NCBI GenBank assembly: GCA_946627575.1
Contig: CAMOVS010000002.1
Coordinates: 1 to 26,829, forward strand
Direction of reading: 5' to 3'
DNA length: 26,829 nucleotides
Source of the DNA: an uncultured Lachnospiraceae bacterium
Lineage (GTDB): Bacteria; Bacillota; Clostridia; Lachnospirales; Lachnospiraceae
In this document: one piece after another, positions 1-7,915 of the stretch
How the letters are laid out: each line of letters opens with the position of its first letter
Position numbering within the stretch: the first letter of the stretch is position 1
The notes under the pieces: generated by a model
What the model saw: the letters and a program-made list of their open reading frames with translations, nothing else
Databases searched by the model: none
Told to the model about the DNA's origin: nothing
Translations under genes and position numbers: made by a program

Positions 1-551
1 TTTGTTCTGCCGCGTCGATCCTGGAGTGCTTCGACTCCACCAGCCTCATATTTGACTGTATAGCTTCTTGCCTGCTGATAAGAGACATTGTATTTTGCCG
101 CTGTTTCGGCATAATTATGGTCATGCGCAATACAGTATTGAACGATATCCACTCGCTCATCGAAGGTTGTTTTTCTTCCTTTAGTCATGATGATGGTTCC
201 TCCTGTCCCAGAAGCTTTCAGTTCCTCATGACCATTATACCTCTTAACCCATCGCCTTAGTTGTGTTCCTGAACGAATTTGATATTTTTTCAGTAATTCT
301 TTTATCGTAAACTTATGAGTCAGATAATCTTTAACAGCTGCCTCTTTTGTTTCTTTAGAGTAATGCGTAATGGTAGAGCTGGTTCTTAGACCTTCTGTAC
401 CGAAGGTCTCATATAGCCTTATCCAGTCTTTTAAAGCTTGCTGAGCCATTCCATAGATTCGGCATAGCTCTCTAAAACCGTGAACTCCAGTATGATATTC
501 CTGAAGAATCTTTACTTTCTCCTCAAAGGAATACTTATGCTTAAAAGCCAA
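1..551 (-). CDS. IS3-family transposase OrfA (helix-turn-helix protein), 3' end outside window
   Basis: About 183 codons run without a stop from a TTG at 551 to the window edge. The start is chosen because GGAAGGGGG lies seven bases upstream of it. The N-terminus reads MAFKHKYSFEEKVKIL, a typical HTH opening. A second HTH follows (near residues 55-100), and a third begins around residue 122 (MTKGRKTTFDERVDIV). Repeated HTH units are characteristic of IS150-type OrfA, which binds the element ends and normally fuses with OrfB (DDE integrase) through a -1 frameshift. OrfB would lie left of this window. Frame is open and looks intact, so the element may be active. A helix-turn-helix protein without an OrfB is the alternative and cannot be excluded here. 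Confidence 0.8.
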   Translation of the reverse strand, partial: MAFKHKYSFEEKVKILQEYHTGVHGFRELCRIYGMAQQALKDWIRLYETFGTEGLRTSSTITHYSKETKEAAVKDYLTHKFTIKELLKKYQIRSGTQLRRWVKRYNGHEELKASGTGGTIIMTKGRKTTFDERVDIVQYCIAHDHNYAETAAKYNVSYQQARSYTVKYEAGGVEALQDRRGRT

Positions 552-552
552 A

Positions 553-616
553 ATATGCCCCCTTCCAGGCAACAAGCTTTTTATTATTTTGCTTGTCTAC
601 CTAGAAGGGAGCATAT
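553..616 (-). other. Long imperfect hairpin covering the transposase ribosome site
   Basis: Bases 553-577 pair with 591-616 around a 13-base loop, giving about 21 base pairs of 25 with small internal mismatches. On the transposase mRNA the 3' arm contains the whole GGAAGGGGG Shine-Dalgarno, and the TTG start follows directly. A transcript entering from dnaB would therefore fold and hide the ribosome site. Sequestration of transposase translation in read-through RNA is known for other IS elements such as IS10 and IS50; for this element it is an inference. Confidence 0.6.
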
Positions 617-656
617 CATTTTAATGCGACAGCCCTTTTTTACACAGTCCTTGGTC

Positions 657-2012
657 TTAATGATCTCCGGGGGCTCTTTCCTTGTTGGCGAACTTGGTAT
701 AACGACCCAACCATACCAGCTCTATGCTCCCGGTATCTCCGTTTCTCTGTTTTGCAACGATAACTTCCGCAATATTCTTCCGGTCCGAGTCGCTGTTATA
801 GTACTCATCCCTGTAAAGAAACATAACCACATCCGCATCCTGCTCAATGGCCCCGGATTCCCTCAGATCCGACAGCATGGGCCGGTGGTCCTGTCTGGCT
901 TCCACAGCACGGGACAGCTGGGACAATGCTATAATCGGAACATCCAGTTCTCTTGCAAGAACCTTAAGTGATCGGGAGATCTCTGAGATCTCCTGCTGAC
1001 GGGACTCGGTCCTGCGGCTTCCTCCGCTCATCAGCTGCAGGTAGTCAATGATGATCATATCGATATCATAGATCTGCTTATATCGTCTGCATTTGGACCT
1101 TATCTCTGCCAAAGTGACGGCGGAATCATCGATGATCAGTTTGGATCGGCCGATCAGCGCCGCAGCTTCCAGCAGTTTCTCCCATTCTGAATCCTGGAGT
1201 TCTCCGGTACGGATATTCTGGGAATCCACCATAGATTCCGAAGCCATCATACGGGTAACCAGCTGCTCTCTGGCCATCTCAAGACTGAATATGGCCACTC
1301 CCCGTCCATCTCTTAGGGCGGCGTGCTGGGCAATATTGAGGACAAAGGCCGTCTTACCCATGGCCGGCCTTGCAGCGACCAGAATCAATTCTGCAGGATG
1401 CAGGCCGGTCAGTTTATAATCGAGCTCTGTAAAACCTGTGGCCACACCTGTCACCCGGCCCTTCCTCTTGGAGGCGGCTTCGATGGCATCCATGGCATCC
1501 ATGACAACTTCTCGTATGTCAACCGTTTCTGATAGTCCACGCCGGTTCTGAAGGAGGCGGAAGATATCCGTCTCTGTCTTTTCCAGGATCTCTTCCGTAT
1601 CATTCTTGCCCAGATAGCAGTCATTGCCGATCTCATCCGTCACCCGGATCAACTCTCTGAGGGTGGACTTGTCCCTGACAATATTGGCATAAGAACGGAT
1701 GTTGGTGGAGGTTGGTACCGAATCCATCAAATCCCGGAAGTAATCCAGACTGTAGAATGCTTCCGGAAGTTCTTTCTCCTTAAGCCTGTCCTGAAGGGTT
1801 ACGAAATCTACAGATTTACCTTCCCGGTACAATTCGATCATGGCATCGAAAAGAATACCATTCTGCCGCTGGTAGAAGTCCCCGCTGACAAGGATTCCTT
1901 CAGCCTCCACGATGGCGTCCCGGTCCATAATCATGGACCCCAGCACCGATCGCTCCGCGTCCTCATTATGAGGTTGTATTCTTTTGATAAAGTTCTCGTC
2001 AATCTCAGGCAT
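657..2012 (-). CDS. dnaB: Replicative DNA helicase DnaB
   Basis: A 451-residue protein of normal length for the hexameric DnaB/DnaC helicase that unwinds DNA at the replication fork and loads primase. Residues 12-115 match the DnaB N-terminal collar domain. The RecA-like ATPase domain follows with Walker A ARPAMGKT (214-221), the catalytic Glu in FSLEM (E245), Walker B IIIDYLQL (320-327), and the arginine-finger region SDLRESGAIEQDAD (381-394). The ATG start is preceded by a purine-rich stretch and lies only 17 bases after rplI, so the gene is very probably co-transcribed with gdpP and rplI. The 3' end abuts an insertion sequence; the C-terminus KFANKERAPGDH is short but in the normal range, so the gene appears intact. 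No terminator is visible between dnaB and the element. Confidence 0.98.
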   Translation of the reverse strand: MPEIDENFIKRIQPHNEDAERSVLGSMIMDRDAIVEAEGILVSGDFYQRQNGILFDAMIELYREGKSVDFVTLQDRLKEKELPEAFYSLDYFRDLMDSVPTSTNIRSYANIVRDKSTLRELIRVTDEIGNDCYLGKNDTEEILEKTETDIFRLLQNRRGLSETVDIREVVMDAMDAIEAASKRKGRVTGVATGFTELDYKLTGLHPAELILVAARPAMGKTAFVLNIAQHAALRDGRGVAIFSLEMAREQLVTRMMASESMVDSQNIRTGELQDSEWEKLLEAAALIGRSKLIIDDSAVTLAEIRSKCRRYKQIYDIDMIIIDYLQLMSGGSRRTESRQQEISEISRSLKVLARELDVPIIALSQLSRAVEARQDHRPMLSDLRESGAIEQDADVVMFLYRDEYYNSDSDRKNIAEVIVAKQRNGDTGSIELVWLGRYTKFANKERAPGDH

Positions 2013-2029
2013 CTGTCCCCCAGCCTCTA

Positions 2030-2482
2030 TCAGGATTTAATGCCGTTCACCTGAACCTTCAGGTCTGCGGTCACCTGGGGGTGAAGCTTTACTTTCACAA
2101 CATGGTTCCCCACGGTACGGATGGCATCATCTACAACGATTTTCTTCTTATCCAGTTCAAATCCGAATTGATCAAAAGCCGCCTGGGCAATTTCCTTGGT
2201 AGAAACCGCGCCAAAGGTCCTGCCGCCCTCTCCCACCTTGATAGAAAGCTCCAGAGTCTTTTCAGCCAGCTTCCCCGCCAGGTCCCGGGCTGCCTGAAGC
2301 TGTTCTTCGGCCACCTTTTTCTCATGAGCCTTCTGAAGCTTGAGGTCATTCAGATTTTTTTTGGTGGCTTCCGCACCCAGTTTCTTCGGCAATATATAAT
2401 TCCTGGCATAGCCGTTATTCACTTCAACCAGATCTCCCTTTTTTCCAAGAGATTTAACATCCTGCAGTAATATAACTTTCAT
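2030..2482 (-). CDS. rplI: 50S ribosomal protein L9
   Basis: A 150-residue protein of standard L9 length. The N-terminal rRNA-binding domain starts MKVILLQDVKSLGKKGDLV and contains the family signature VNNGYARNYILPKKLGAEAT (residues 21-40). A lysine- and glutamate-rich connecting helix (42-80) leads to the C-terminal globular domain. L9 binds domain V of 23S rRNA near the base of the L1 stalk and helps keep reading frame. The start is supported by GGAGGAAGG a few bases upstream. It sits between gdpP and dnaB, a gene order conserved widely in Firmicutes. The 165 bases separating it from gdpP hold a short CCTGCT/AGCAGG hairpin but no convincing terminator. Confidence 0.98.
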   Translation of the reverse strand: MKVILLQDVKSLGKKGDLVEVNNGYARNYILPKKLGAEATKKNLNDLKLQKAHEKKVAEEQLQAARDLAGKLAEKTLELSIKVGEGGRTFGAVSTKEIAQAAFDQFGFELDKKKIVVDDAIRTVGNHVVKVKLHPQVTADLKVQVNGIKS

Positions 2483-2647
2483 GATCCTTCCTCCTATATA
2501 AGTCTATATTTTTTCTCTGACAAAAACGTCCGGATTCTCGATCCCTTTATCGTGTCGTTTCACTTACAAGGACGAAACCGGCTCCTTCCAATTATAAGAC
2601 ATCTGTCATGCCTGGACTTCATCTCCTGCTTTACAGCAGGGTCCAGT

Positions 2648-4654
2648 CTACAGGTCGCCTTCTTCTTTCATCTGCGTCAACAGCTGCTTCAACTGTTGAA
2701 CTACCTCAGGAATACTCTTGTCCTTAACCTGAGCAGCTGCTACCATCATATGGCCTCCCCCGTTGAAATGCTCCATGATGACCTGAACATTGACATCATC
2801 AATGGACCTGGCACTGATATAAATCATATCATCCAGAGCCGTCAGAACAAAGCTGCCCCGGATTCCCTGGATATCCAGCAAAGAATTGGCCGCCTTAGCC
2901 CCCAGGATGGTAGCTCCTGCTACCCCCTTGCCATACTGGGTTGCAATAGCAAACTCATCCAAAAAGATCTCAGCGTGGTTGATGATATAGCTGACGATCT
3001 TGATATGGTCGAAATCCTCCCGGAACATCTTACGGACCCTGGTGACATCCGCACCGGCCCGGCGCAAAAATGCTGCGGCTTCGAAGGTTCTTACTCCTGC
3101 TTTTGTCACAAAATTGTCGGTGTCCACCAGGATGCCTGCATAGAGGGCATCCGCTTCGATGGCTTTGAGCTTAGGCTTATCCGATACATACTGAACAACT
3201 TCCGCCACCATTTCACAGGTCGAAGAAGCATACGGCTCTACGTAAGAGAGAACCGCATTGCTGATGGTCTCCCGGCTTTGTCGGTGATGATCCAGAACCA
3301 CGGTGGTGGCAACCCTGTTCAAAAGCTCAGGGCACTCGGTCATGGCGGGAATATTGACATCCACGACCACAAGCATGGTATCTCCGTTCTTGAGAGCCAG
3401 GGCTTCCTCATTGCTAACGAAGATCTTGTCTCCCATATCTGCCTTGTCAAGCTCTTTAATGATAGGCTCGATCCCGGGGCAAAAACGATCAATTACAAGA
3501 AAGGCTTCCTTCTCCAGGATCTCTGCCATGCAGTAGACTCCCAGAGCCGCCCCGACACAATCCGCATCGGGATTTTTGTGGCCCATGATCAGGATGCGGT
3601 CATGGGTCAGCATCAGTTCCCTCAAAGCATGGGCCTTAACTCTGGCCTTGACTCTGGTACTTTTCTCCACCTTCTGGGTTTTGCCGCCATAATAAGATAT
3701 ATCATCCCGGTTGCGGACAACAGCCTGGTCTCCTCCTCTTCCCAGCGCCAGATCCATGGCGATCCGGGCGCTCTTGTAGGTATCAGGATAGTTGTCCTCA
3801 TTAACTCCAACGGATATACTCAAAGTAATGGACATACTATTGCCTATATTGATCATCCGGACTTCATCAAGAAGGGAAAAACGGGATTCCTTCATTTTCT
3901 GGAAATTCTGTTCCTCCATAACAAAAAGGAACTTGTCCCTCTCAAAACCCTTGATGATAGCATGCAGGTCCTGCATATACTTGACGATCTTTCTCTCGAC
4001 AACGGCAAGCAGGAGGGACTGGCGGACTTCCTCCATCCCCTCAATGACCTCTTCATAATTGTCAATATAAATCAGGCCGGCCACCAGACCTCTTTTTCGT
4101 GAATCTTCCTCATATAACATAAGAGCGGATACATCAAAGAAATAAAAAGCGATATAGGACTCACCTTCCGTATCGCCCTCTACACTTTTAGCCTCCACCC
4201 GAAAACGAATATCCTGATCAATGCCGATCTGGTAGACCCGATTCTCCCCTTCTCCGGGAAATACCTTCTTATGCAGTTCCTGGAACATCTGGCTGATATT
4301 CCTCTTGCCGGTCTTTTTGTCAAACTTCTCCCTGAATTCCCGGTTCAGGGTAATGACCTTGCCTTCCCGGTCTGTCAGAACAAAGGGTACCGGCAGATCA
4401 TAGACCAGATTATACTGCATCCTGCTCTGCTCCATGCCTGCCGACATGATTTCCCGCTCAGTCTCCTTGCTGATAAATTCGGCATGGACCACTGAAAAAA
4501 CCATAAATATAACAGCGCCCCCGATCAGAAGAGCCCCCTCCAGGGGCAGTCTCTCCACAATCCACACGCCGATGCCAACACTTACCGCCGCTGCGATAAC
4601 TGATATCCACAAAGACTGGTTCAGTCGAACCGACCTGCGCTTTTCACCTTTCAT
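2648..4654 (-). CDS. gdpP: Cyclic-di-AMP phosphodiesterase GdpP (DHH family)
   Basis: A 668-residue membrane protein with the full GdpP/YybT layout: two transmembrane helices (about 14-33 and 41-57), a PAS-like domain (about 80-180), a degenerate GGDEF domain (about 190-315) lacking the GGDEF signature, then DHH and DHHA1 domains. Metal-binding motifs are visible: HKNPDADCVG (359-368), VVDVN (430-434), LDHHRQ (454-459) and VDTDN (510-514), with GGGHMMVAA in DHHA1 (632-640). The family hydrolyses c-di-AMP to pApA and so affects cell-wall stress, potassium uptake and beta-lactam tolerance. The gene begins the gdpP-rplI-dnaB run. A sigma-A-type promoter lies about 155 bases upstream, leaving a long untranslated leader in which I recognise no known riboswitch. 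Confidence 0.95.
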   Translation of the reverse strand: MKGEKRRSVRLNQSLWISVIAAAVSVGIGVWIVERLPLEGALLIGGAVIFMVFSVVHAEFISKETEREIMSAGMEQSRMQYNLVYDLPVPFVLTDREGKVITLNREFREKFDKKTGKRNISQMFQELHKKVFPGEGENRVYQIGIDQDIRFRVEAKSVEGDTEGESYIAFYFFDVSALMLYEEDSRKRGLVAGLIYIDNYEEVIEGMEEVRQSLLLAVVERKIVKYMQDLHAIIKGFERDKFLFVMEEQNFQKMKESRFSLLDEVRMINIGNSMSITLSISVGVNEDNYPDTYKSARIAMDLALGRGGDQAVVRNRDDISYYGGKTQKVEKSTRVKARVKAHALRELMLTHDRILIMGHKNPDADCVGAALGVYCMAEILEKEAFLVIDRFCPGIEPIIKELDKADMGDKIFVSNEEALALKNGDTMLVVVDVNIPAMTECPELLNRVATTVVLDHHRQSRETISNAVLSYVEPYASSTCEMVAEVVQYVSDKPKLKAIEADALYAGILVDTDNFVTKAGVRTFEAAAFLRRAGADVTRVRKMFREDFDHIKIVSYIINHAEIFLDEFAIATQYGKGVAGATILGAKAANSLLDIQGIRGSFVLTALDDMIYISARSIDDVNVQVIMEHFNGGGHMMVAAAQVKDKSIPEVVQQLKQLLTQMKEEGDL

Positions 4655-4809
4655 AAATCTCTATCCCACATCTAAAGTATTCTTAATATAAAGTAGAATC
4701 TATAAAGTAAAATCCGATGATAACTATCTCTGGTCATAGAACCAAGAAGCCTTCAGATTAGGCGATTTGTCGCAATTCTCCTAAAAAAACATTGCAATAA
4801 TGATGAATT

Positions 4810-4838
4810 ATTATAACACCAATGCAAAGAATTGTAAA
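4810..4838 (-). promoter_or_regulatory. Sigma-A promoter for gdpP-rplI-dnaB
   Basis: On the minus strand TTTACA (4833-4838) and TATAAT (4810-4815) are separated by exactly 17 bases, close to consensus. Transcription would start near 4803 and give a leader of about 150 bases before gdpP. It is arranged back to back with the malQ promoter about 30 bases away. Confidence 0.65.
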
Positions 4839-4864
4839 CAAGCTGTGAACCGACCGGCCTCTTC

Positions 4865-4893
4865 TTGCCTTTTAATGTGAAGTTGAGTATAAT
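4865..4893 (+). promoter_or_regulatory. Sigma-A promoter for malQ
   Basis: TTGCCT (4865-4870), a 17-base spacer and a perfect TATAAT (4888-4893). The start would be near 4900, about 85 bases before malQ. The leader is rich in GGCC/CCGG runs that can pair in several ways, but I see no defined attenuator and no obvious LacI-type palindrome. Confidence 0.65.
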
Positions 4894-4985
4894 AAATTGG
4901 TTACACAAAAAACCGGCCGGGACAGCGGCTGGCCTTGCGGGGCCTTTCACTTTGTCCTGCAGCCGGAAAACGGAGGTATACGATT

Positions 4986-6497
4986 ATGAACCATAACGAT
5001 ACATTGCTTCACAGGATGCGGAGAATGGCGGGAATCCTCCTCCATCCCACATCCCTGCCGGGCATCTACGGAATCGGTGATCTCGGTCCGGAAGCAAGAA
5101 AATTCGTAGACTTCCTGCAGGAGGCAGGCCAGCATCTATGGCAGACGCTTCCCGTAGGACCCACAGGCTGGTTCCACTGCCCTTACCAATGCTACTCTTC
5201 CTTTGCCGGAGAGCCGCTTTTGATCAGTCCGGACCTGCTGGCAGAAGAAGGACTTCTCTCGGAAGAAGACCTGGCCCAACAGCCTGATTTCCCGGCAGAC
5301 CATGTCGATTTTGAAGCAGTGGCAGCCTATAAGAAGCAGCTTTTTGACAAGGCTTATTCCCGCTTCACTAAGCTGGAGAAAAGGGATCCCCTTTACAAAG
5401 AGTTTGAAGTCTTTTGCGACAGAGAATCCTGGCTTGAAGATTATGCCATGTTCATGGCCATCCGCAAAAGCAAGGATGAGAGCCACTGGCTGACATGGGA
5501 AAAGAAATACCGACGGCCCACCAAATCACAGAAGGCCGTCATTCAGAGAGAGCTGGAGCAGGAGATTGCTTACGAAAAGTTCCTCCAGTGGCTTTTCTTC
5601 CGCCAGTGGAAGGCTCTTAAGAAATACGCCAACGACCACGATGTTCTTCTGATCGGTGATATCCCCATCTTTGTAGCTGAGGACAGCGCCGATGTCTGGG
5701 CCGAACCGTCCATGTTTCTTTTAGACAAGGACGGCTTCCCGACCGTGGTTTCCGGTGTCCCCCCGGACTACTTCAGCGAGACCGGCCAGCGTTGGGGCAA
5801 CCCTCTCTACAATTGGAAGCAGCATAAGAAAACCGGCTTTGCCTGGTGGATCCGCCGTTTTGAAACTATGTTTGAACTCTGTGACATCGTCAGAATTGAT
5901 CATTTCCGGGGACTGGAGAGTTATTGGGAGATTCCTGCTGATGAGGAAACCGCTCTTAATGGCAAATGGGCGCCGGGACCGGGTGCAGATTTCTTCCGTG
6001 CGGTATTTGATCATTTCGGAGAGGATGTTCCTATTATCGCTGAAGATCTTGGAACTATCACCGATGAGGTCCGCGCGCTCCGTGATGACTTTGGCCTGCC
6101 TGGCATGAAGATTCTTCAGTTTGCCTTCGAAGATTACGACAGTGCCTATCTGCCATACAACCAGCCCTATAACAGTGTATGTTATACAGGAACCCATGAT
6201 AATGATACGACCGCAGGCTGGTATGAGAAGGCTTCCGAGAGAGTCCGCGACCGGGTTCGCAGATACATGAATACTGACGGATCCCAGATCAGCTGGGACT
6301 TCATTAGAACCTGTCTGGGCTCACCGGCCAGATTCGCCATTGCTCCCATCCAGGATCTTCTCTGTCAGGGCAGTGAGTCCAGGATGAACACGCCGGGCGT
6401 GGCAGAGGGCAACTGGACCTATCGGTTCAGATCAGGCCTTCTCACCAGTGATATCGCAGGCCGTCTCCGGGAGATGACTCATCTGTTTGGAAGATAA
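4986..6497 (+). CDS. malQ: 4-alpha-glucanotransferase (amylomaltase), GH77
   Basis: The ATG at 4986 is chosen because GGAGGT (4972-4977) lies eight bases upstream; an in-frame TTG at 4935 has no ribosome site. The 503-residue protein has normal family length. It transfers glucan segments between maltodextrins in cytoplasmic glycogen or maltose metabolism. Visible GH77 features are LLHPTSLPGIYGIGDLG (18-34), the nucleophile in RIDHFRG (D305), the acid/base in IAEDLG (E353) and the transition-state Asp in THDND (D405). One conserved loop is unusual: the family motif GPTGYGDSPYQ reads GPTGWFHCPYQ (58-68), so W62, F63, H64 and C65 replace Y, G, D and S. All catalytic residues remain, so an active enzyme with altered glucan contacts is likely. 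It opens a probable three-gene operon with the acyltransferase and a small membrane protein. Confidence 0.95.
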   Translation: MNHNDTLLHRMRRMAGILLHPTSLPGIYGIGDLGPEARKFVDFLQEAGQHLWQTLPVGPTGWFHCPYQCYSSFAGEPLLISPDLLAEEGLLSEEDLAQQPDFPADHVDFEAVAAYKKQLFDKAYSRFTKLEKRDPLYKEFEVFCDRESWLEDYAMFMAIRKSKDESHWLTWEKKYRRPTKSQKAVIQRELEQEIAYEKFLQWLFFRQWKALKKYANDHDVLLIGDIPIFVAEDSADVWAEPSMFLLDKDGFPTVVSGVPPDYFSETGQRWGNPLYNWKQHKKTGFAWWIRRFETMFELCDIVRIDHFRGLESYWEIPADEETALNGKWAPGPGADFFRAVFDHFGEDVPIIAEDLGTITDEVRALRDDFGLPGMKILQFAFEDYDSAYLPYNQPYNSVCYTGTHDNDTTAGWYEKASERVRDRVRRYMNTDGSQISWDFIRTCLGSPARFAIAPIQDLLCQGSESRMNTPGVAEGNWTYRFRSGLLTSDIAGRLREMTHLFGR

Positions 6498-6538
6498 GCT
6501 GATCCGTTACCTGCTAACCTTTTATAAGGAGGAAAAGG

Positions 6539-7285
6539 ATGAATATTCGATCTTTTCGAACTGTACTATACCTGGCAAGATATCTGTCCACAAGCCAGCC
6601 CAAACGCAGGAAGTTACAGAAGCTTGCCCAGACCGATCCGGATCTGTCTTTTAACCAGGCCTCGGAAAGCCTGAAGGGGATGTGCCGGCACCTCCTTACG
6701 ATCGCAGGCACTGACCTGACGGTACATGGGTTGGAAAATATCCCCGAGGAACCGGTTCTTTTCGTAGGAAACCACAGCAGTTATTTCGACATCGTGGTTA
6801 CCATGGCCAGCCTGCCCAGAGGATCCGGCTTTGTCGCCAAGGACTCCATAGGCAAAATCCCTGGATTTAAAGGGTGGATGGATCTGATCCACTGTCTCTA
6901 TCTGGACCGCTCTGACCTGAAAAAGGGAGTTCAGATGATCAAAGACGGCATCGGTATCATTCAGTCGGGTTACAGCATGATGGTGTATCCCGAAGGAACC
7001 AGATCCAAAACCGGCCAGCTGGCTGACTTTAAGGGAGGGGCTCTTAAGATGGCCCAGCGTTCCGGAGCTCCCATCGTCCTGGTAGCCTGCACCGGCACCC
7101 GGGATATCTATGAGAATAATTCCCGGCTCAATATTATGCCGGCCAAAGTTCAGCTGACCTTTGACAAGCCTTTCCGCATCGAAGACCTGCCAAAGGAGGA
7201 GAGACGATTTGCAGCCCGCTATGCCAAAGACCGGCTCCAACAGCTCTTAGATGAGCAAAAAGCTGCTGCAGACAGCATCAAATAA
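6539..7285 (+). CDS. plsC: 1-acyl-sn-glycerol-3-phosphate acyltransferase (PlsC family)
   Basis: A 248-residue protein of the PlsC/LPLAT family, which acylates lysophosphatidic acid to phosphatidic acid at the membrane. The catalytic HX4D motif is NHSSYFD (H79, D84); the glycerol-phosphate-binding motif is YPEGTRSKTG (150-159); the region GFVAKDSIGKIPGFKGWMD (97-115) matches family block II, and the C-terminal APIVLVACTGT (177-187) block IV. AAGGAGG is placed eight bases before the ATG. There is no strong N-terminal transmembrane segment, so membrane association is probably peripheral. It follows malQ by 41 bases with no terminator, so co-transcription is likely, though no functional link to glucan metabolism is evident. 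Exact acyl-acceptor specificity cannot be read from sequence. Confidence 0.92.
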   Translation: MNIRSFRTVLYLARYLSTSQPKRRKLQKLAQTDPDLSFNQASESLKGMCRHLLTIAGTDLTVHGLENIPEEPVLFVGNHSSYFDIVVTMASLPRGSGFVAKDSIGKIPGFKGWMDLIHCLYLDRSDLKKGVQMIKDGIGIIQSGYSMMVYPEGTRSKTGQLADFKGGALKMAQRSGAPIVLVACTGTRDIYENNSRLNIMPAKVQLTFDKPFRIEDLPKEERRFAARYAKDRLQQLLDEQKAAADSIK

Positions 7286-7317
7286 CGTTACTATCATTTC
7301 CACAGGAGGTTACAAAA

Positions 7318-7785
7318 ATGCCCAGAATGTTAATAATATTATTAGTAGTCCTGGCGGTAATGGCCCTTATATTGGCCTTTCTCTACTATCAGGGACAAAA
7401 ACTTCAGAAGAAACAGGCCGAAGCTCAGGAGAATCTTCAGGCCCAATCGCAGCGAGTCACCATGCTGGTAATCGATAAAAAGAGGATGGCCATGAAAGAT
7501 GCCAACCTGCCCAGCGTCGTCATGGATAATGTCCCCAAACGATACCGCCGGGCTAAAGTACCCATCGTTAAAGCAAAAATAGGACCGCAGATTCTCACTC
7601 TGATCGCGGACGATGAAGTTTACGACCGCATTCCTCTGAAATCTTCCGTCAAGGCAGACATCAGCGGAATCTATATCACAGGAATTAACAACTATCGTAA
7701 AGCTCCTGTTCCGGAGCCGGAGAAAAAAGGCCTTCTTGGCAGGATGCGGCAGAAAGCCAGCGCAAGTATGAAATCCTCCAAATAA
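7318..7785 (+). CDS. Small membrane-anchored protein of unknown function
   Basis: A 155-residue protein that I do not recognise. Residues 4-26 form one hydrophobic helix (LIILLVVLAVMALILAF), followed by a Gln/Lys/Glu-rich coiled-coil-like stretch (28-45), then a globular basic region with many Val/Ile/Lys residues (47-130) and a Lys/Arg-rich tail (135-155). With no charged residues before the helix except Arg3, topology is uncertain. The basic soluble part suggests contact with lipid headgroups, nucleic acid or another acidic partner, but that is speculation. CAGGAGG lies eight bases before the ATG, and the gene is 32 bases after plsC, so it is in the same transcript. It is the last gene before the shared terminator. 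The same position after plsC in related genomes would support a lipid-related role. Confidence 0.85.
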   Translation: MPRMLIILLVVLAVMALILAFLYYQGQKLQKKQAEAQENLQAQSQRVTMLVIDKKRMAMKDANLPSVVMDNVPKRYRRAKVPIVKAKIGPQILTLIADDEVYDRIPLKSSVKADISGIYITGINNYRKAPVPEPEKKGLLGRMRQKASASMKSSK

Positions 7786-7838
7786 CCGGATCTTTTTCAT
7801 GCTTACTTACTGATGAATCCTTATCATAAGAAAACACA

Positions 7839-7888
7839 AGCCCGGCAGGGGAGACTTTGAACCGTCTCCCCTGCCGGGCTTTCTTTTT
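7839..7888. terminator. Bidirectional intrinsic terminator, malQ operon and ddl
   Basis: A perfect 17-bp stem (7839-7855 with 7864-7880) with an 8-base loop is followed by TTCTTTTT. On the other strand the stem is followed by CTTGTGTTTT, a weaker T-run, so it may also stop ddl transcripts, which end at 7916. Confidence 0.9.
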
Positions 7889-7915
7889 CCATCCGAAAAC
7901 TGCTGAAATCCGCTC

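Larger units (their letters stand above)
1..650 (-). mobile_element. IS3-family (IS150-like) insertion sequence, right end, partial
   Basis: The left 650 bases hold one end of an insertion sequence that continues outside the window. The reasons are an IS3-type orfA reading off the window edge and a terminal region rich in inverted repeats just outside it. The outer boundary is not certain. IS3 elements usually end in CA/TG, and candidates are the CA at 630-631 and the CA at 645-646. I cannot see the other terminus or a target-site duplication. The element lies downstream of dnaB and in the same direction, so dnaB transcripts can read into it. Confidence 0.7.

Noticed and set aside
2494..2523. 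TTGTCA-17-TATATA promoter-like sequence directly before rplI (minus strand)
   Set aside because: Transcription from it would begin at or inside the rplI ribosome site, leaving almost no leader. Chance in an A+T-rich stretch is more likely.
2552..4102. Long open frame on the plus strand across gdpP (516 codons)
   Set aside because: It is antisense to a complete GdpP with all family motifs, and its translation is low in normal domain features; it reflects codon bias of the real gene.
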